A stretch of 64,000 nucleotides of DNA from Terrabacter sp. Ter38. Lineage in GTDB: Bacteria > Actinomycetota > Actinomycetes > Actinomycetales > Dermatophilaceae. The position numbers and the translations under genes are program-made. Position 1 is the stretch's first letter; every line of letters begins with the position of its first letter. The notes below the pieces were generated by a model. That model was not told where the DNA came from and did not search any database. It saw only the letters and a program-made list of their open reading frames with translations. The stretch spans positions 155,923 through 219,922 of the forward strand of contig NZ_JALJRZ010000009.1 of assembly GCF_024519435.1 (NCBI RefSeq), in the 5' to 3' direction. Shown one piece after another: positions 45,171 to 54,049 of the stretch.

Positions 45171-46303
45171 CCTCCGTGGCCAGGGGCGGACCACGGCCGA
45201 CGGATTCCGTCGACCGTGACCGCCTGCTGGCCACGTTCCTCGGGCTCGTCGCCGTGGACAGTCCGACAGGCCACGAGGAGTCGATCGGCACGATCCTCGA
45301 GGCCCGCTTCCGTGAGCTGGGCTGCTCGACCACGAAGGACGACATCGGCAACATCATCGCCGTCTACCCCGGCACACGGCCCGGGACGATCCTCGTGTCG
45401 ACGCACATGGACACGGCCGGCACCGACCGGGGGATCGTCCCCATCATCGGCGACGACGGCGTCATCCGGACGGACGGGTCGACGATCCTCGGGGCGGATG
45501 ACAAGTCTGGTATCGCTGGCTGCCTCGAGCTGCTGAGGCTGCTGCAGGCCAACCGCCACTGGTCCTTCCCGACGATCGAGTTCGTGTCGACCGTCGGCGA
45601 GGAGCGAGGTCTGGTCGGCTCACGTCACCTCGACGTGAGCCGACTCGAGGCCACGCACGGCTTCGTGCTCGACACCGCCGGGGTCATGGGGTCGATCACG
45701 TACTGGTCCCCCACCTCGGTCTACCTCACCATCACCGTCCACGGCCGCAAGGCCCACGCGGGCGTCGAGCCCGAGAAGGGCATCAGCGCGGTGCGGGTGG
45801 CCGCACAGGCCATCGCCGCGATGCCTCTCGGACGCATCGACGAGGAGACGGTCGCCAACATCGGCACGATCCGGGGCGGCGAGGCCCGCAACGTCATCCC
45901 CGGCACGGTCGAGCTGGAGGGGATGGCGCGCAGCCACGACCAGGACAAGCTCGACGAGCAGCTCGAGGCGATGCGGAGCGCGTTCGAGCGCGCGGCCCGC
46001 GAGGCCGGTGCGACGGTGGACTTCGCGGCGGAGGAGGTCTACAGGACGTACAAGATCGCCGAGGACGCCCTCCCCTACCGAGAGGCAGCCGCTGCGACCC
46101 GGTCCCTCGGGCTCGAGGTCACGCCACGGAAGTCAGGTGGCGGCACCGACGGAAACTACTTCAACGCCAAGGGGATCCCGTGCGTGGCGTTGCCGACCGG
46201 CATGGTCGACGAGCACGCCACCAGTGAGCACATCGCCCTCGACGACATGGTGCTGGCCTGCCAGAACCTCGTCGCGATCGTCACCCAACCAGCGCAGGAG
46301 TGA
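45167..46303 (+). CDS. M20-family metallopeptidase (peptidase T-like)
   Basis: 378 aa from GTG 45167 (GTGA overlap). Zinc-ligand segments are in order: VSTHMDTAGTD (His), GADDKSGIAGC (Asp), VSTVGEERGLVGS (catalytic and ligand Glu), LDTAG (Asp) and DEHATSEHIALDD (His). The M20 dimerisation insert AHAGVEPEKGISA lies between. Closest in layout to tripeptide aminopeptidase; exact substrate unknown. First peptidase of a peptidase-lipoprotein-Dcu-peptidase series. Confidence 0.9.
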   Translation: MTSVARGGPRPTDSVDRDRLLATFLGLVAVDSPTGHEESIGTILEARFRELGCSTTKDDIGNIIAVYPGTRPGTILVSTHMDTAGTDRGIVPIIGDDGVIRTDGSTILGADDKSGIAGCLELLRLLQANRHWSFPTIEFVSTVGEERGLVGSRHLDVSRLEATHGFVLDTAGVMGSITYWSPTSVYLTITVHGRKAHAGVEPEKGISAVRVAAQAIAAMPLGRIDEETVANIGTIRGGEARNVIPGTVELEGMARSHDQDKLDEQLEAMRSAFERAAREAGATVDFAAEEVYRTYKIAEDALPYREAAAATRSLGLEVTPRKSGGGTDGNYFNAKGIPCVALPTGMVDEHATSEHIALDDMVLACQNLVAIVTQPAQE

Positions 46304-46307
46304 GCGC

Positions 46308-46730
46308 ATGAGACGCCGGACACTGCGTCGAACGGCAGCAACCGTGGCCGTATCGGCGACCCTCGTCCTCGGAGGCTGTGCCACCGCTCCGGCGACGCAG
46401 GACCTGTGCAGCAACGCCAAGAATCTCACCACGGCGGTCGAGGAGATGCGCGCCCTCAAACCGGACGGTGCGAAGGTCGACGCGCTCACGGCCAAGGTCG
46501 ATGCCGCCCTCGCCAAGCTCGACCAGTTCCAGGCCGTGACCGAGGGACGGTTCGACTCCGCCGTCTCCACGCTGCGCGCGAACCTCGACGCCTTCCGCCA
46601 GAGCCTGGCCGCCGCCAGCAACGAGGCGTTCACCGCCGCCGCACCGCAGCTCACGTCGTCGCTCAAGGACGTGAGCTCAGCGTACGCGGCCCTGAACGAG
46701 TCGCTCGCCACCCAGTGCCCCGCCGGTTGA
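46308..46730 (+). CDS. Small helical lipoprotein
   Basis: 140 aa. A basic start and hydrophobic stretch lead to the lipobox VLGGC (Cys about 23), so it is expected to be lipidated and exported. The mature part is Ala-rich and probably coiled (AKVDALTAKVDAALAKLDQF, FDSAVSTLRANLDAFRQSL). ATG has AGGAG upstream and follows the peptidase stop by 4 bp. No family recognised. Two other Cys (NLC and TQC-type) remain. Confidence 0.8.
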   Translation: MRRRTLRRTAATVAVSATLVLGGCATAPATQDLCSNAKNLTTAVEEMRALKPDGAKVDALTAKVDAALAKLDQFQAVTEGRFDSAVSTLRANLDAFRQSLAAASNEAFTAAAPQLTSSLKDVSSAYAALNESLATQCPAG

Positions 46731-46761
46731 CCGACCGGGCATCTCGCGAGGAAGGAACGAC

Positions 46762-48117
46762 ATGAGCGTCAGCTTCGTGCTCGAGGCACTCGTGGTGCTC
46801 GGGGCGATCGTCATGGGAACCCGCGCCGGCGGCGTCGGCGTCGGCCTCTGGGGCGGCCTCGGCACCTTCGTGCTCGTCTTCGTCTTCCGCGAGCCGCCCG
46901 GCGAGCCACCCGCAGCAGCCCTCGCGATCATCCTCGCCGTCGTCACCTCCGCAGCGATGATGCAGGCAGCCGGCGGGATCGACTGGATGGTCTACGTCGC
47001 AGCAGGGGTCATCGAGAAGCGACCCAAGCAGATCACGCTCATCGCACCCCTCACGGCGTTCCTCTTCTCGATCGGCGCCGGGACGAGCAACATCATCTAC
47101 CCCCTGCTCCCGGTCATCTACGACGTGTCGTACAAGAACCACATCCGCCCCGCGCGGCCGCTCACGGTGACTGTCGTCCAGTCGGGCATGGCCCTGGCCG
47201 CCTCACCTGTCTCTGCCGCCATGGCCGCGATGCTGACGCTCACCGAGGTCGCGCCCTACAACCTCGGGCTGACGCAGATCCTCGCCATCACCATCCCGTC
47301 GTGCGTCATCGGCATCGTCGTCACCTCGCTCGTCGTGAACCGGATGTGGAAGAACCTCGACGACGACCCCGAGGTGCAGGCCAGGATCGCCTCCGGCGAG
47401 CTCGCCGCGCCCCAGCAGGCCATCGAGGGTGAGTCGGCCTCCTCGAGGCTGACCTATACCAAGGAGGGGCGCAACTCCGCGCTCGCGTTCCTCGCCGGCG
47501 TCATCCTCATCGTCGTCTTCGGCCTCTTTCCCCAGCTGCGACCGGCGTTCGCTGCCGAGGGCGAGGCCGCCGTGCCCATCGACATGACGACGACAATCGT
47601 CATGGTGATGTTCGTCGTCGGCGTCGCGATCCTCTTCCTCGGGCGCCCCGAGGTGAAGACCGTTCCCGACCAGTCCGTCTTCAAGGCCGGCATGATCTCG
47701 GCGATCGCGCTCTTCGGGATCGCCTGGCTCACCGCCACCTTCATCTCGGCCCACGAGGACTACATCGTCAGCACCATCGGCGGATGGGTCACGAGCTGGC
47801 AGTTCATCTTCGCCCTGGCCGTCTTCCTCGTCGCCGCACTGACGACGAGCCAGTCGACGGCGACGCGGACCATCGTCCCCATCGGCCTCGCCGCGGGCCT
47901 CCCGGTCGGAGTCGTCACGGGCATGTGGGCCGGGGCCCTGAGCGGCGTCTACACCCTGCCCGCTAACGGCACGCAGATCGCCGCAGCCAACTTCGACCTC
48001 ACGGGCACGACCAAGCTCGGCACGAAGCTGCTCGACCACAGCTTCTTCGTCCCGATGCTCGTCATGTCCGTGGTCACCATCGCCGTCGGCGCGCTGATCG
48101 GCGGGATCTTCTTCTGA
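46762..48117 (+). CDS. Anaerobic C4-dicarboxylate transporter of the DcuA/DcuB family
   Basis: 451 aa, about 10-12 hydrophobic segments. Alignment by memory with E. coli DcuA shows the same sequence of motifs: IVMGTRAGGVGVGLWGGLG, AAMMQAAGGIDWMVYVA, SIGAGTSNIIYPLLPVI, GMALAASPVSAAMAAM and FKAGMISAIALFGIAWL. DcuA/B exchange aspartate, fumarate, malate and succinate. Flanked by peptidases and a lipoprotein, it may bring in acidic amino acids or dicarboxylates from peptide breakdown. Uncommon in aerobic actinobacteria. Confidence 0.88.
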   Translation: MSVSFVLEALVVLGAIVMGTRAGGVGVGLWGGLGTFVLVFVFREPPGEPPAAALAIILAVVTSAAMMQAAGGIDWMVYVAAGVIEKRPKQITLIAPLTAFLFSIGAGTSNIIYPLLPVIYDVSYKNHIRPARPLTVTVVQSGMALAASPVSAAMAAMLTLTEVAPYNLGLTQILAITIPSCVIGIVVTSLVVNRMWKNLDDDPEVQARIASGELAAPQQAIEGESASSRLTYTKEGRNSALAFLAGVILIVVFGLFPQLRPAFAAEGEAAVPIDMTTTIVMVMFVVGVAILFLGRPEVKTVPDQSVFKAGMISAIALFGIAWLTATFISAHEDYIVSTIGGWVTSWQFIFALAVFLVAALTTSQSTATRTIVPIGLAAGLPVGVVTGMWAGALSGVYTLPANGTQIAAANFDLTGTTKLGTKLLDHSFFVPMLVMSVVTIAVGALIGGIFF

Positions 48118-48171
48118 CCCGCCTGACCGTGCCACCTGACCGCGCCACCTGACCACCCCGAAGGAGAGACC

Positions 48172-49533
48172 ATGCAGGCCGACGAGATTGCCGACAAGGC
48201 CCGGGCCCTGATGCCCGGGGTCATCGAGGACCTCGAGAAGCTGGTGGCGATCCCGTCGATCGCCTTCCCCGGGTATCCCTCGGAGCCCATGGAGCAGATG
48301 GGGGCCACGACCTTGCAGATGTTCCGTGACGTCGGCTTCACCAACGCCGAGCTCATGGAGGTGCCCTCGGGCTACCCGCCGATCTATGCCGAGATCGAGG
48401 GGCCTGAGGGCTCGCCGGTCGTGGTGCTCTACGCCCACTACGACGTCCAGCCGGCACCCCCACAGCAGGGGTGGACAAGTGACCCGTGGACGGCGACCCA
48501 CAAGGACGACGGCCGCATCTACGGCCGCGGTGCCGCCGATGACATCAGCGGGCTCGTCAGCCACCTCGGCACGCTGCGGGTCTTCGACGGAAAGCCGCCC
48601 TGCACGGTCAAGCTGATCCTCGAGGGCATGGAGGAGACGGAGAGCAACCTCGAGGCCTTCGTCGAGGCCCATCCCGAGCTCTTCGCCTGCGACCTCTTCG
48701 TCATCTGCGACATGGGCAACCTCCGTGTCGGCGAGCCGGCGCTGACGACGGCGCTGCGTGGAGACGTCGCCTGTGTCGTCACCGTGCGCACCCTCGAACA
48801 CCCGCTTCACTCGGGCGTCTTCGGCGGTCCGGCGCCCGACGCCATGATGGCCCTCGCTCGACTGCTCTCGACCCTGCACGACGACGAGGGCAACGTGTCG
48901 ATCGCCGGTGCGTCCACCAGCGTGTGGGACGGGGCGGACCTCACCGAGGACGACCTCCGGTCGAGCGCCGACGTGCTCGACGGGGTCGAGCTGACCGGCA
49001 CCGGTCGCATCGGTGACCTGCTGTGGGCCCGCCCGTCCGTCAACGCGATCGGCATCGACATGACGAACATCGCGACCTCCTCGAACGTGCTCATCCCCGA
49101 GGCCAGGGCCAAGATCTCGATGCGGATCGTCCCGGGGTCCGAGCCGGAGGCAGAGCTCGACGCCCTGGTGACACACCTCGAGACGCACGCTCCCTGGGGC
49201 GCCAAGGTCGAGGTGCAGCGCACCAAGGCGGCCCCTCCGTTCCTCTGCAAGACGGACGGGCTGGGGTACGCGGCTGCGCGCGACGCGTTGGCGGAGGCCT
49301 TCGGCCGCCCGGCCGGAGAAGCGGGGTGCGGCGGGTCGATCCCGCTGCTGCGCACGCTCGAGACGGCCGCTCCCGGCGCTGAGTTCGTGCTGTGGGGACC
49401 GGAGGACGTCGCGGCCGCGCGGATCCACGCGTCGGACGAGAGCGTCGACCCCAGCGAGATCGAGAAGATGATCGTGGCCCAGGCCCTCCTGCTCCAGCGG
49501 CTCGCCGACGGCGCCGGATCCGGGTCCGGCTAG
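48172..49533 (+). CDS. M20 dipeptidase (PepV/ArgE-type)
   Basis: 453 aa from ATG 48172 (AAGGAGAG upstream). Zinc ligands: VLYAHYDVQPAPP (His), YGRGAADDISGLVS (Asp), LEGMEETESNLEAF (Glu-Glu), ICDMGN (Asp) and AARIHASDESVDPSE (His). The SGVFGGPAPDAM dimerisation segment fits dipeptidase M20 members such as carnosinase/DapE-like enzymes. It is 54 bp after the Dcu gene. Confidence 0.9.
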   Translation: MQADEIADKARALMPGVIEDLEKLVAIPSIAFPGYPSEPMEQMGATTLQMFRDVGFTNAELMEVPSGYPPIYAEIEGPEGSPVVVLYAHYDVQPAPPQQGWTSDPWTATHKDDGRIYGRGAADDISGLVSHLGTLRVFDGKPPCTVKLILEGMEETESNLEAFVEAHPELFACDLFVICDMGNLRVGEPALTTALRGDVACVVTVRTLEHPLHSGVFGGPAPDAMMALARLLSTLHDDEGNVSIAGASTSVWDGADLTEDDLRSSADVLDGVELTGTGRIGDLLWARPSVNAIGIDMTNIATSSNVLIPEARAKISMRIVPGSEPEAELDALVTHLETHAPWGAKVEVQRTKAAPPFLCKTDGLGYAAARDALAEAFGRPAGEAGCGGSIPLLRTLETAAPGAEFVLWGPEDVAAARIHASDESVDPSEIEKMIVAQALLLQRLADGAGSGSG

Positions 49534-49550
49534 GCCGCGGCGGCCGGCAC

Positions 49551-50846
49551 ATGACGTGGGTCGTCGCGGTCTTCGCGCTGCTGGTCATCGTCTTCGTGAC
49601 CCAGTCGGCCCGCGTCGGCCGGGCGCACCTGACCGGCCCCATCGTCTTCGTCGCGGCCGGCATCGTGCTCGGCCTCGCCCTGACGAGCGGGGCCGACACG
49701 AGGACGAGCCGCACCATCGCCGAGGTGACGCTGGCGCTGACGCTCTTCCACGACGCGGCACAGCTGCAGCCACGCGAGGTGCGCGGTGACTCGGTGTTCA
49801 CCGGCCGCCTGCTCCTCATCGGGCTCCCCCTGACGATCGGTGCCGGTTACCTGCTGGCCCGCGGGATCTTCCCTGCGTCCAGCGTCTGGCTGGCACTTCT
49901 CCTCGCTGCCACCTTGGCTCCCACCGACGCCGGACTCGGCGCGGCCACGGTCCTCAACCCGGCTGTACCGGTCCGGGTGAGGCGCATCCTCAACGTCGAG
50001 AGCGGACTCAACGACGGGATGGCAACTCCCGTGGTGCTGTTCGCCGTCGCTGCTGCTGCCGGAGTCACACCCGAGGATGCCCTCGTCGACGCCCTGCGAG
50101 AGCTCGCGATCGGAGCGCTGGTCGGGATCGTGGCGGGATATGCCTCCGGCCGGCTGATCGAGCGGTCGCGCAGAGCCGGGTGGGCGGAGTCTGCGCTGCT
50201 GCCGGTCGCGACGCTCTCGGTGCCCGTGCTCGCCTACTACGGCGGTGTCGAGATCGGCGGAAACGGGTTCGTCGCCGCCTTCGTGGCGGGGACGGCATAC
50301 GCTGCCGCCCAGAGGGACTCGAGGCACACGCACGCCGGGCTGGAGATGACCGACCGGCTCGCGGCGCTGCTCGGGTTCGCCGTGTGGCTGCTCTTCGGGA
50401 TCACCGTCGCCCACCACCTCGACTGGATGGTGCGGTGGGAGAGCATGCTCTTCGCGGCACTCTCCCTCACCGCTCTTCGGATGCTGCCGGTCGCACTCTG
50501 TCTGGTCGGGACCGGACTGCGAAGGGAGACGGTGCTCTTCGTGGGCTGGTTCGGGCCGCGCGGGCTCGCCTCGGTCGTCTTCGCGCTCATCACCTACGAG
50601 ACCCTCGGCGCGGCGGACCCCGCCGTCCAGACCGTCATCGGCGCGGTTGCCACGACCGTGCTCCTCAGCGTCGTCCTCCACGGGTTCACCGCGGGACCCT
50701 GGGCGCAGCGCTACGGCGACTGGGCGCGGCGAACCGGTCCGGCCGTCGAGACCCGCCGCGCGGCGGAGCCGCTGGCGGTGCGACGGTCGGTGGGCGGGCA
50801 CACCACGATCGGGCCCGGGGACGAAGCCGGCACGCCGTCGCCCTGA
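49551..50846 (+). CDS. CPA1-type sodium/proton antiporter (NhaP-like)
   Basis: 431 aa with about 12-13 transmembrane helices: MTWVVAVFALLVIVFV start, LAATLAPTDAGLGAA containing the conserved Asp region, VESGLNDGMATPVVL, WFGPRGLASVVFALI and a hydrophilic tail (ETRRAAEPLAVRRS). Exports Na+ or K+ for protons. It starts 17 bp after the dipeptidase and ends convergent with the ThrE-type gene. Confidence 0.88.
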   Translation: MTWVVAVFALLVIVFVTQSARVGRAHLTGPIVFVAAGIVLGLALTSGADTRTSRTIAEVTLALTLFHDAAQLQPREVRGDSVFTGRLLLIGLPLTIGAGYLLARGIFPASSVWLALLLAATLAPTDAGLGAATVLNPAVPVRVRRILNVESGLNDGMATPVVLFAVAAAAGVTPEDALVDALRELAIGALVGIVAGYASGRLIERSRRAGWAESALLPVATLSVPVLAYYGGVEIGGNGFVAAFVAGTAYAAAQRDSRHTHAGLEMTDRLAALLGFAVWLLFGITVAHHLDWMVRWESMLFAALSLTALRMLPVALCLVGTGLRRETVLFVGWFGPRGLASVVFALITYETLGAADPAVQTVIGAVATTVLLSVVLHGFTAGPWAQRYGDWARRTGPAVETRRAAEPLAVRRSVGGHTTIGPGDEAGTPSP

Positions 50847-50868
50847 GCCCTCGGTCGGCAGCCGAGAT

Positions 50869-52296
50869 CTAGATCCCGCGCCAGGTCGACGTGGCGCGAC
50901 CGATGCGCTCGGACAGCCCGGAACCGACGACCACCCCGACGGCGATGGCCACGATGGACAGCAGCGCGTTGACGAAGTCGCCGAGGCCCCCTGCCTGGTC
51001 TGCGCCGACGATACGAGCCACGCCCTGCAGGCCGAGCGCCCCCGGCACGAGCAGCCAGAAGGTCGGCAGGAAGGTCACCGGCACCGGAGGGCCGCTGCGC
51101 CGGCTCTGGATCGCGTAGCACACGGGCAGAACGACGGCCGCGGCCAGGAAGCTCCCGCCGAGCGTTCCCAGAGCACGTCCGGACAGCGCCTGGACGCCGT
51201 ACGCGACGTACAGCACGACGAGCAGCCATCCCAGGGTGCGGCGCGGTGCGGACGAGGCGACGAACTGCCCGATACCGAAGACGAGCACGCCCAGCCAGGG
51301 CGCCCATGCTCCCAGAGCCTCCGGCGCGTGACGCACGGCCGGCGGCAGGCCGGCGACCTCGGCCCCCATCGCGATGCCGAAGGTGAGCACGAGCAGGCGC
51401 TCCAGCCCGTAGACGAGCCGGGCCGACCCGGCCAGCATGTCGCCGGTCGACAGCTCGACGGTCGCCATGGTGAGCGCCGCACCCGGCAGGAAGGTTACGA
51501 GCGCGGGGATGACGATCTCCAGCGGCGGCGAGTCGAGCGCCGGGCCCACCCACTGGAAGACGACGGCCGTGACGACCGTGGCCGTGACGACGGGGAGCAC
51601 GAGCGCGAGCATGGGCTCACGGTCAGCCCACCATCGCAGGCCGCCGACGAGGAAGCCGATGATCAGGAACGCCGGCAGGGCACTGGCGGTGGGGTTGAGC
51701 ATGAGGCCGAGGCCGACGGTGAGGACGCCGCTGGCGAGGACGGAGACCCCTCCGCCGAAACGTGGTCGCGCAGCCACCAGCGCGTCGAGTCGCTCGGATG
51801 CGACGGCGGCCTCCACCGTCCCGTGGCGGATGTCGTCGATGAGGCGATAGAGGGCGTCCACCTGGTCGAGCCGCAAGGGCACACTGCTTCCGGCCTGGAA
51901 GTCCATGCGGCTGGAGTCTCCCGTGCCGATTCGCACGAACACCCCGGTGGGCACGACGAAGAAGGTGACACCGGTGGCCGCGTACACGGCGGCCACCTCC
52001 TCGAGGATCTCGGTCACGCGCTCCGTCGCGTCCCCGGCCCGCGACATGACGACGCCGAGGTGGCGGAGGAGCTCGAGGACGGCTTCGGCAGGTGGTGCGT
52101 CGAAGTCGTCGGGCTCGGGATCTACTGCTGGGCCGAGGGGTGCCAGCTGCCGCTGGGCGATCTCGGCGACTCGGGACCACACGCGGCGAGTCACCGCTCG
52201 CACTCGCCCACCGGGGGAGACGAGCCTGCTGGAGGCCGGGTCCGCATCGCTGGACACGTCATTCAGGGTGGCAGGTGCCGCACCCGTCAGAGTCAT
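50869..52296 (-). CDS. ThrE-type threonine/serine exporter
   Basis: About 475 aa if ATG 52296 is used. An N-terminal cytoplasmic domain (about 1-165, with EILEEVAAVYAATGVTFFVVP) precedes about 10 helices: FLIIGFLVGGLRWWADREP, VTFLPGAALTMATVELSTGD and LPTFWLLVPGALGLQGVARI. This is the ThrE architecture with fused DUF1212 and DUF3815-like halves. The ATG sits in a perfect inverted repeat and its GGAGG abuts it directly, so the true start may be downstream (GTG 52260 region). Confidence 0.85.
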   Translation of the reverse strand: MTLTGAAPATLNDVSSDADPASSRLVSPGGRVRAVTRRVWSRVAEIAQRQLAPLGPAVDPEPDDFDAPPAEAVLELLRHLGVVMSRAGDATERVTEILEEVAAVYAATGVTFFVVPTGVFVRIGTGDSSRMDFQAGSSVPLRLDQVDALYRLIDDIRHGTVEAAVASERLDALVAARPRFGGGVSVLASGVLTVGLGLMLNPTASALPAFLIIGFLVGGLRWWADREPMLALVLPVVTATVVTAVVFQWVGPALDSPPLEIVIPALVTFLPGAALTMATVELSTGDMLAGSARLVYGLERLLVLTFGIAMGAEVAGLPPAVRHAPEALGAWAPWLGVLVFGIGQFVASSAPRRTLGWLLVVLYVAYGVQALSGRALGTLGGSFLAAAVVLPVCYAIQSRRSGPPVPVTFLPTFWLLVPGALGLQGVARIVGADQAGGLGDFVNALLSIVAIAVGVVVGSGLSERIGRATSTWRGI

Positions 52297-52319
52297 CCTC
52301 CACGGGTGACTCTGACGGG
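52283..52319. promoter_or_regulatory. Perfect 13-bp inverted repeat over the ThrE start region
   Basis: CCCGTCAGAGTCA (52283-52295) and its exact complement (52307-52319) flank an 11-nt spacer that holds GGAGG on the minus strand. It lies between divergent ThrE and MFS genes and overlaps the predicted ThrE ATG. It could be an operator for both genes or an mRNA hairpin hiding the ThrE ribosome site. Confidence 0.6.
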
Positions 52320-52382
52320 CTGCGGGCGTCCTAGATTCGAGGAGCGCGGCAGGCGCGTGTGCTTGGCGGAGGGAGCGCAACC

Positions 52383-53921
52383 ATGACCGAAGCGAGTTCG
52401 TCAGCCGCGTCGGGGAGTTCCGGACAGGCGACAACGCAGACTGCGGCCGGCGCGGGCGGGGTGCTGGCCGCCACCTGCCTGTCGACGTTCGTCGTCAACG
52501 CCAACACCTCGGCGGTCAGCATCCTCCTGCCCGCCATCAGCGCCGACACGGGCATGGACGTCACGACCCTGCAGTGGGCGGTCACCGGCTACTCGCTCGT
52601 CGGCGCCGCCGTCATCGTGACCTCCGGCTCGCTCGGTGACGTCTTCGGCCGGAAGCGGATCTTCCAGCTCGGCCTCATGCTCTTCGTCGTGTCCTGCATC
52701 TTCATCGCCCTCTCGTCGTCCGGAGGCGCCGTCATCGCCGGCCGCGTCATCCAGGGCGCGGCCGGCGCCACGATCCTCGCGTGCGGCCTGAGCCTCCTGT
52801 CCGTGGCGAACGACGGGGAGGCACAGCTGCGTGCCGTGTCGCTCTGGGGCGCCGCGGCTGCCGTCGGTGCCGCGGCCGGCCCGCTCATGGGTGGGGTGTT
52901 GGTCTCGGTGATGGGCTGGCAGGGGCTCTTCTGGGTCGACGCCGTCATCGCGGTCGTCTGCATCGTCATCACGGCCCGGCAGGTGTCGGAGTCGAGGGAC
53001 ACGACCCGGTCACGCTCGATCGACTACGCCGGCTCGCTGCTCATCGCGTTGACGCTGGCGCCACTCATCCTCGCCCTGAGCAAGGGCGGGGACTGGGGGT
53101 GGGCATCGGTCGCGACGCTGGCCTGCCTCGCCATCGGCGTGGCCGCGGGATTCGGCTTCGTGGCCGTCGAGCGACGGGTGGCCGTCCCGATGCTCGACCT
53201 CGGCCTCCTGCGCAACCGCGTCCTCGTCGGGTCGACGGTCGCCATCCTCATCGGCGCGGGCACGATCAACGCCTTGATGTACCTGCTCAGCCTCTACTTC
53301 CAGGACCCGAACGCGCTCGGCTTCACCACCCTCCAAGCGGGCCTCGCGACCCTCCCGGCCACGGTCGGCCTCGTCGCCATCGCCGCTGCCGTGCCTCGGC
53401 TCACCGCTCGCCTGGGAGGCCGCCAGGTGGTCGCCATCGGCTTCGTCCTGACCGCCGTCGGCTTCGCGGCCCTCGGGTTCGCCGACGCCGACTGGGCCTA
53501 CCGCGCGTTCCTGCTGCCCCTGCTCGCCGTCGCCGTGGGAATGGGCCTGTCGAACGGGCCAGCATCGTCCGCCTCCACCGCGTGCGTGCCGGAGAAGCAG
53601 GTCGGGTCCGCATCCGGGGTGTCGAACATGGCGCGCTACGTCGGAGCCGCGGTCGCCACGGCGCTGGCCGCCACGATCTACGGCGCCGTCATCGCCGACC
53701 GCACGGCGGAAGGCCACACGGCTGGGGAGGCCTTGGCCTCTGGCCTCGCGACCGCCTCCTGGGTGATGGCCGGCTTCAGCATGGCCGGCGTGCTCATGGC
53801 CGTCCTGATGGGACGTCACCAGCCCGCCAAGGGCACCATCCACGACGCGGCGGCCGCCGCGGCGTCCACGGCCATGACCCTGCGCACCACCGCCACGGGA
53901 AGCGCGGTCGCAAAGGTCTGA
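52383..53921 (+). CDS. MFS drug exporter (DHA2/QacA-EmrB type)
   Basis: 512 aa from ATG 52383 (GGAGGG upstream). About 14 membrane helices: ATCLSTFVVNANTSAVSILL, WAVTGYSLVGAAVIV, SGSLGDVFGRKRIF (motif A), AGRVIQGAAGATI, and GAAAGPLMGGVLVS (motif C-like). Ends in an Ala/Thr-rich tail. It is followed after 128 bp by the Pls-like synthetase on the same strand, a position consistent with exporting its product. Confidence 0.9.
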   Translation: MTEASSSAASGSSGQATTQTAAGAGGVLAATCLSTFVVNANTSAVSILLPAISADTGMDVTTLQWAVTGYSLVGAAVIVTSGSLGDVFGRKRIFQLGLMLFVVSCIFIALSSSGGAVIAGRVIQGAAGATILACGLSLLSVANDGEAQLRAVSLWGAAAAVGAAAGPLMGGVLVSVMGWQGLFWVDAVIAVVCIVITARQVSESRDTTRSRSIDYAGSLLIALTLAPLILALSKGGDWGWASVATLACLAIGVAAGFGFVAVERRVAVPMLDLGLLRNRVLVGSTVAILIGAGTINALMYLLSLYFQDPNALGFTTLQAGLATLPATVGLVAIAAAVPRLTARLGGRQVVAIGFVLTAVGFAALGFADADWAYRAFLLPLLAVAVGMGLSNGPASSASTACVPEKQVGSASGVSNMARYVGAAVATALAATIYGAVIADRTAEGHTAGEALASGLATASWVMAGFSMAGVLMAVLMGRHQPAKGTIHDAAAAAASTAMTLRTTATGSAVAKV

Positions 53922-54049
53922 CGCGGCGCCACCCCCGTGCGGAGAAACGGGGTGTCATCGCCGATCCGGCACCATCCGTTCACCCGACCGCGTTACGTTC
54001 GGCACAGAGGTTGACGCCGATCGGGCGTCGGCCCCGACGAGGAGCGCGC

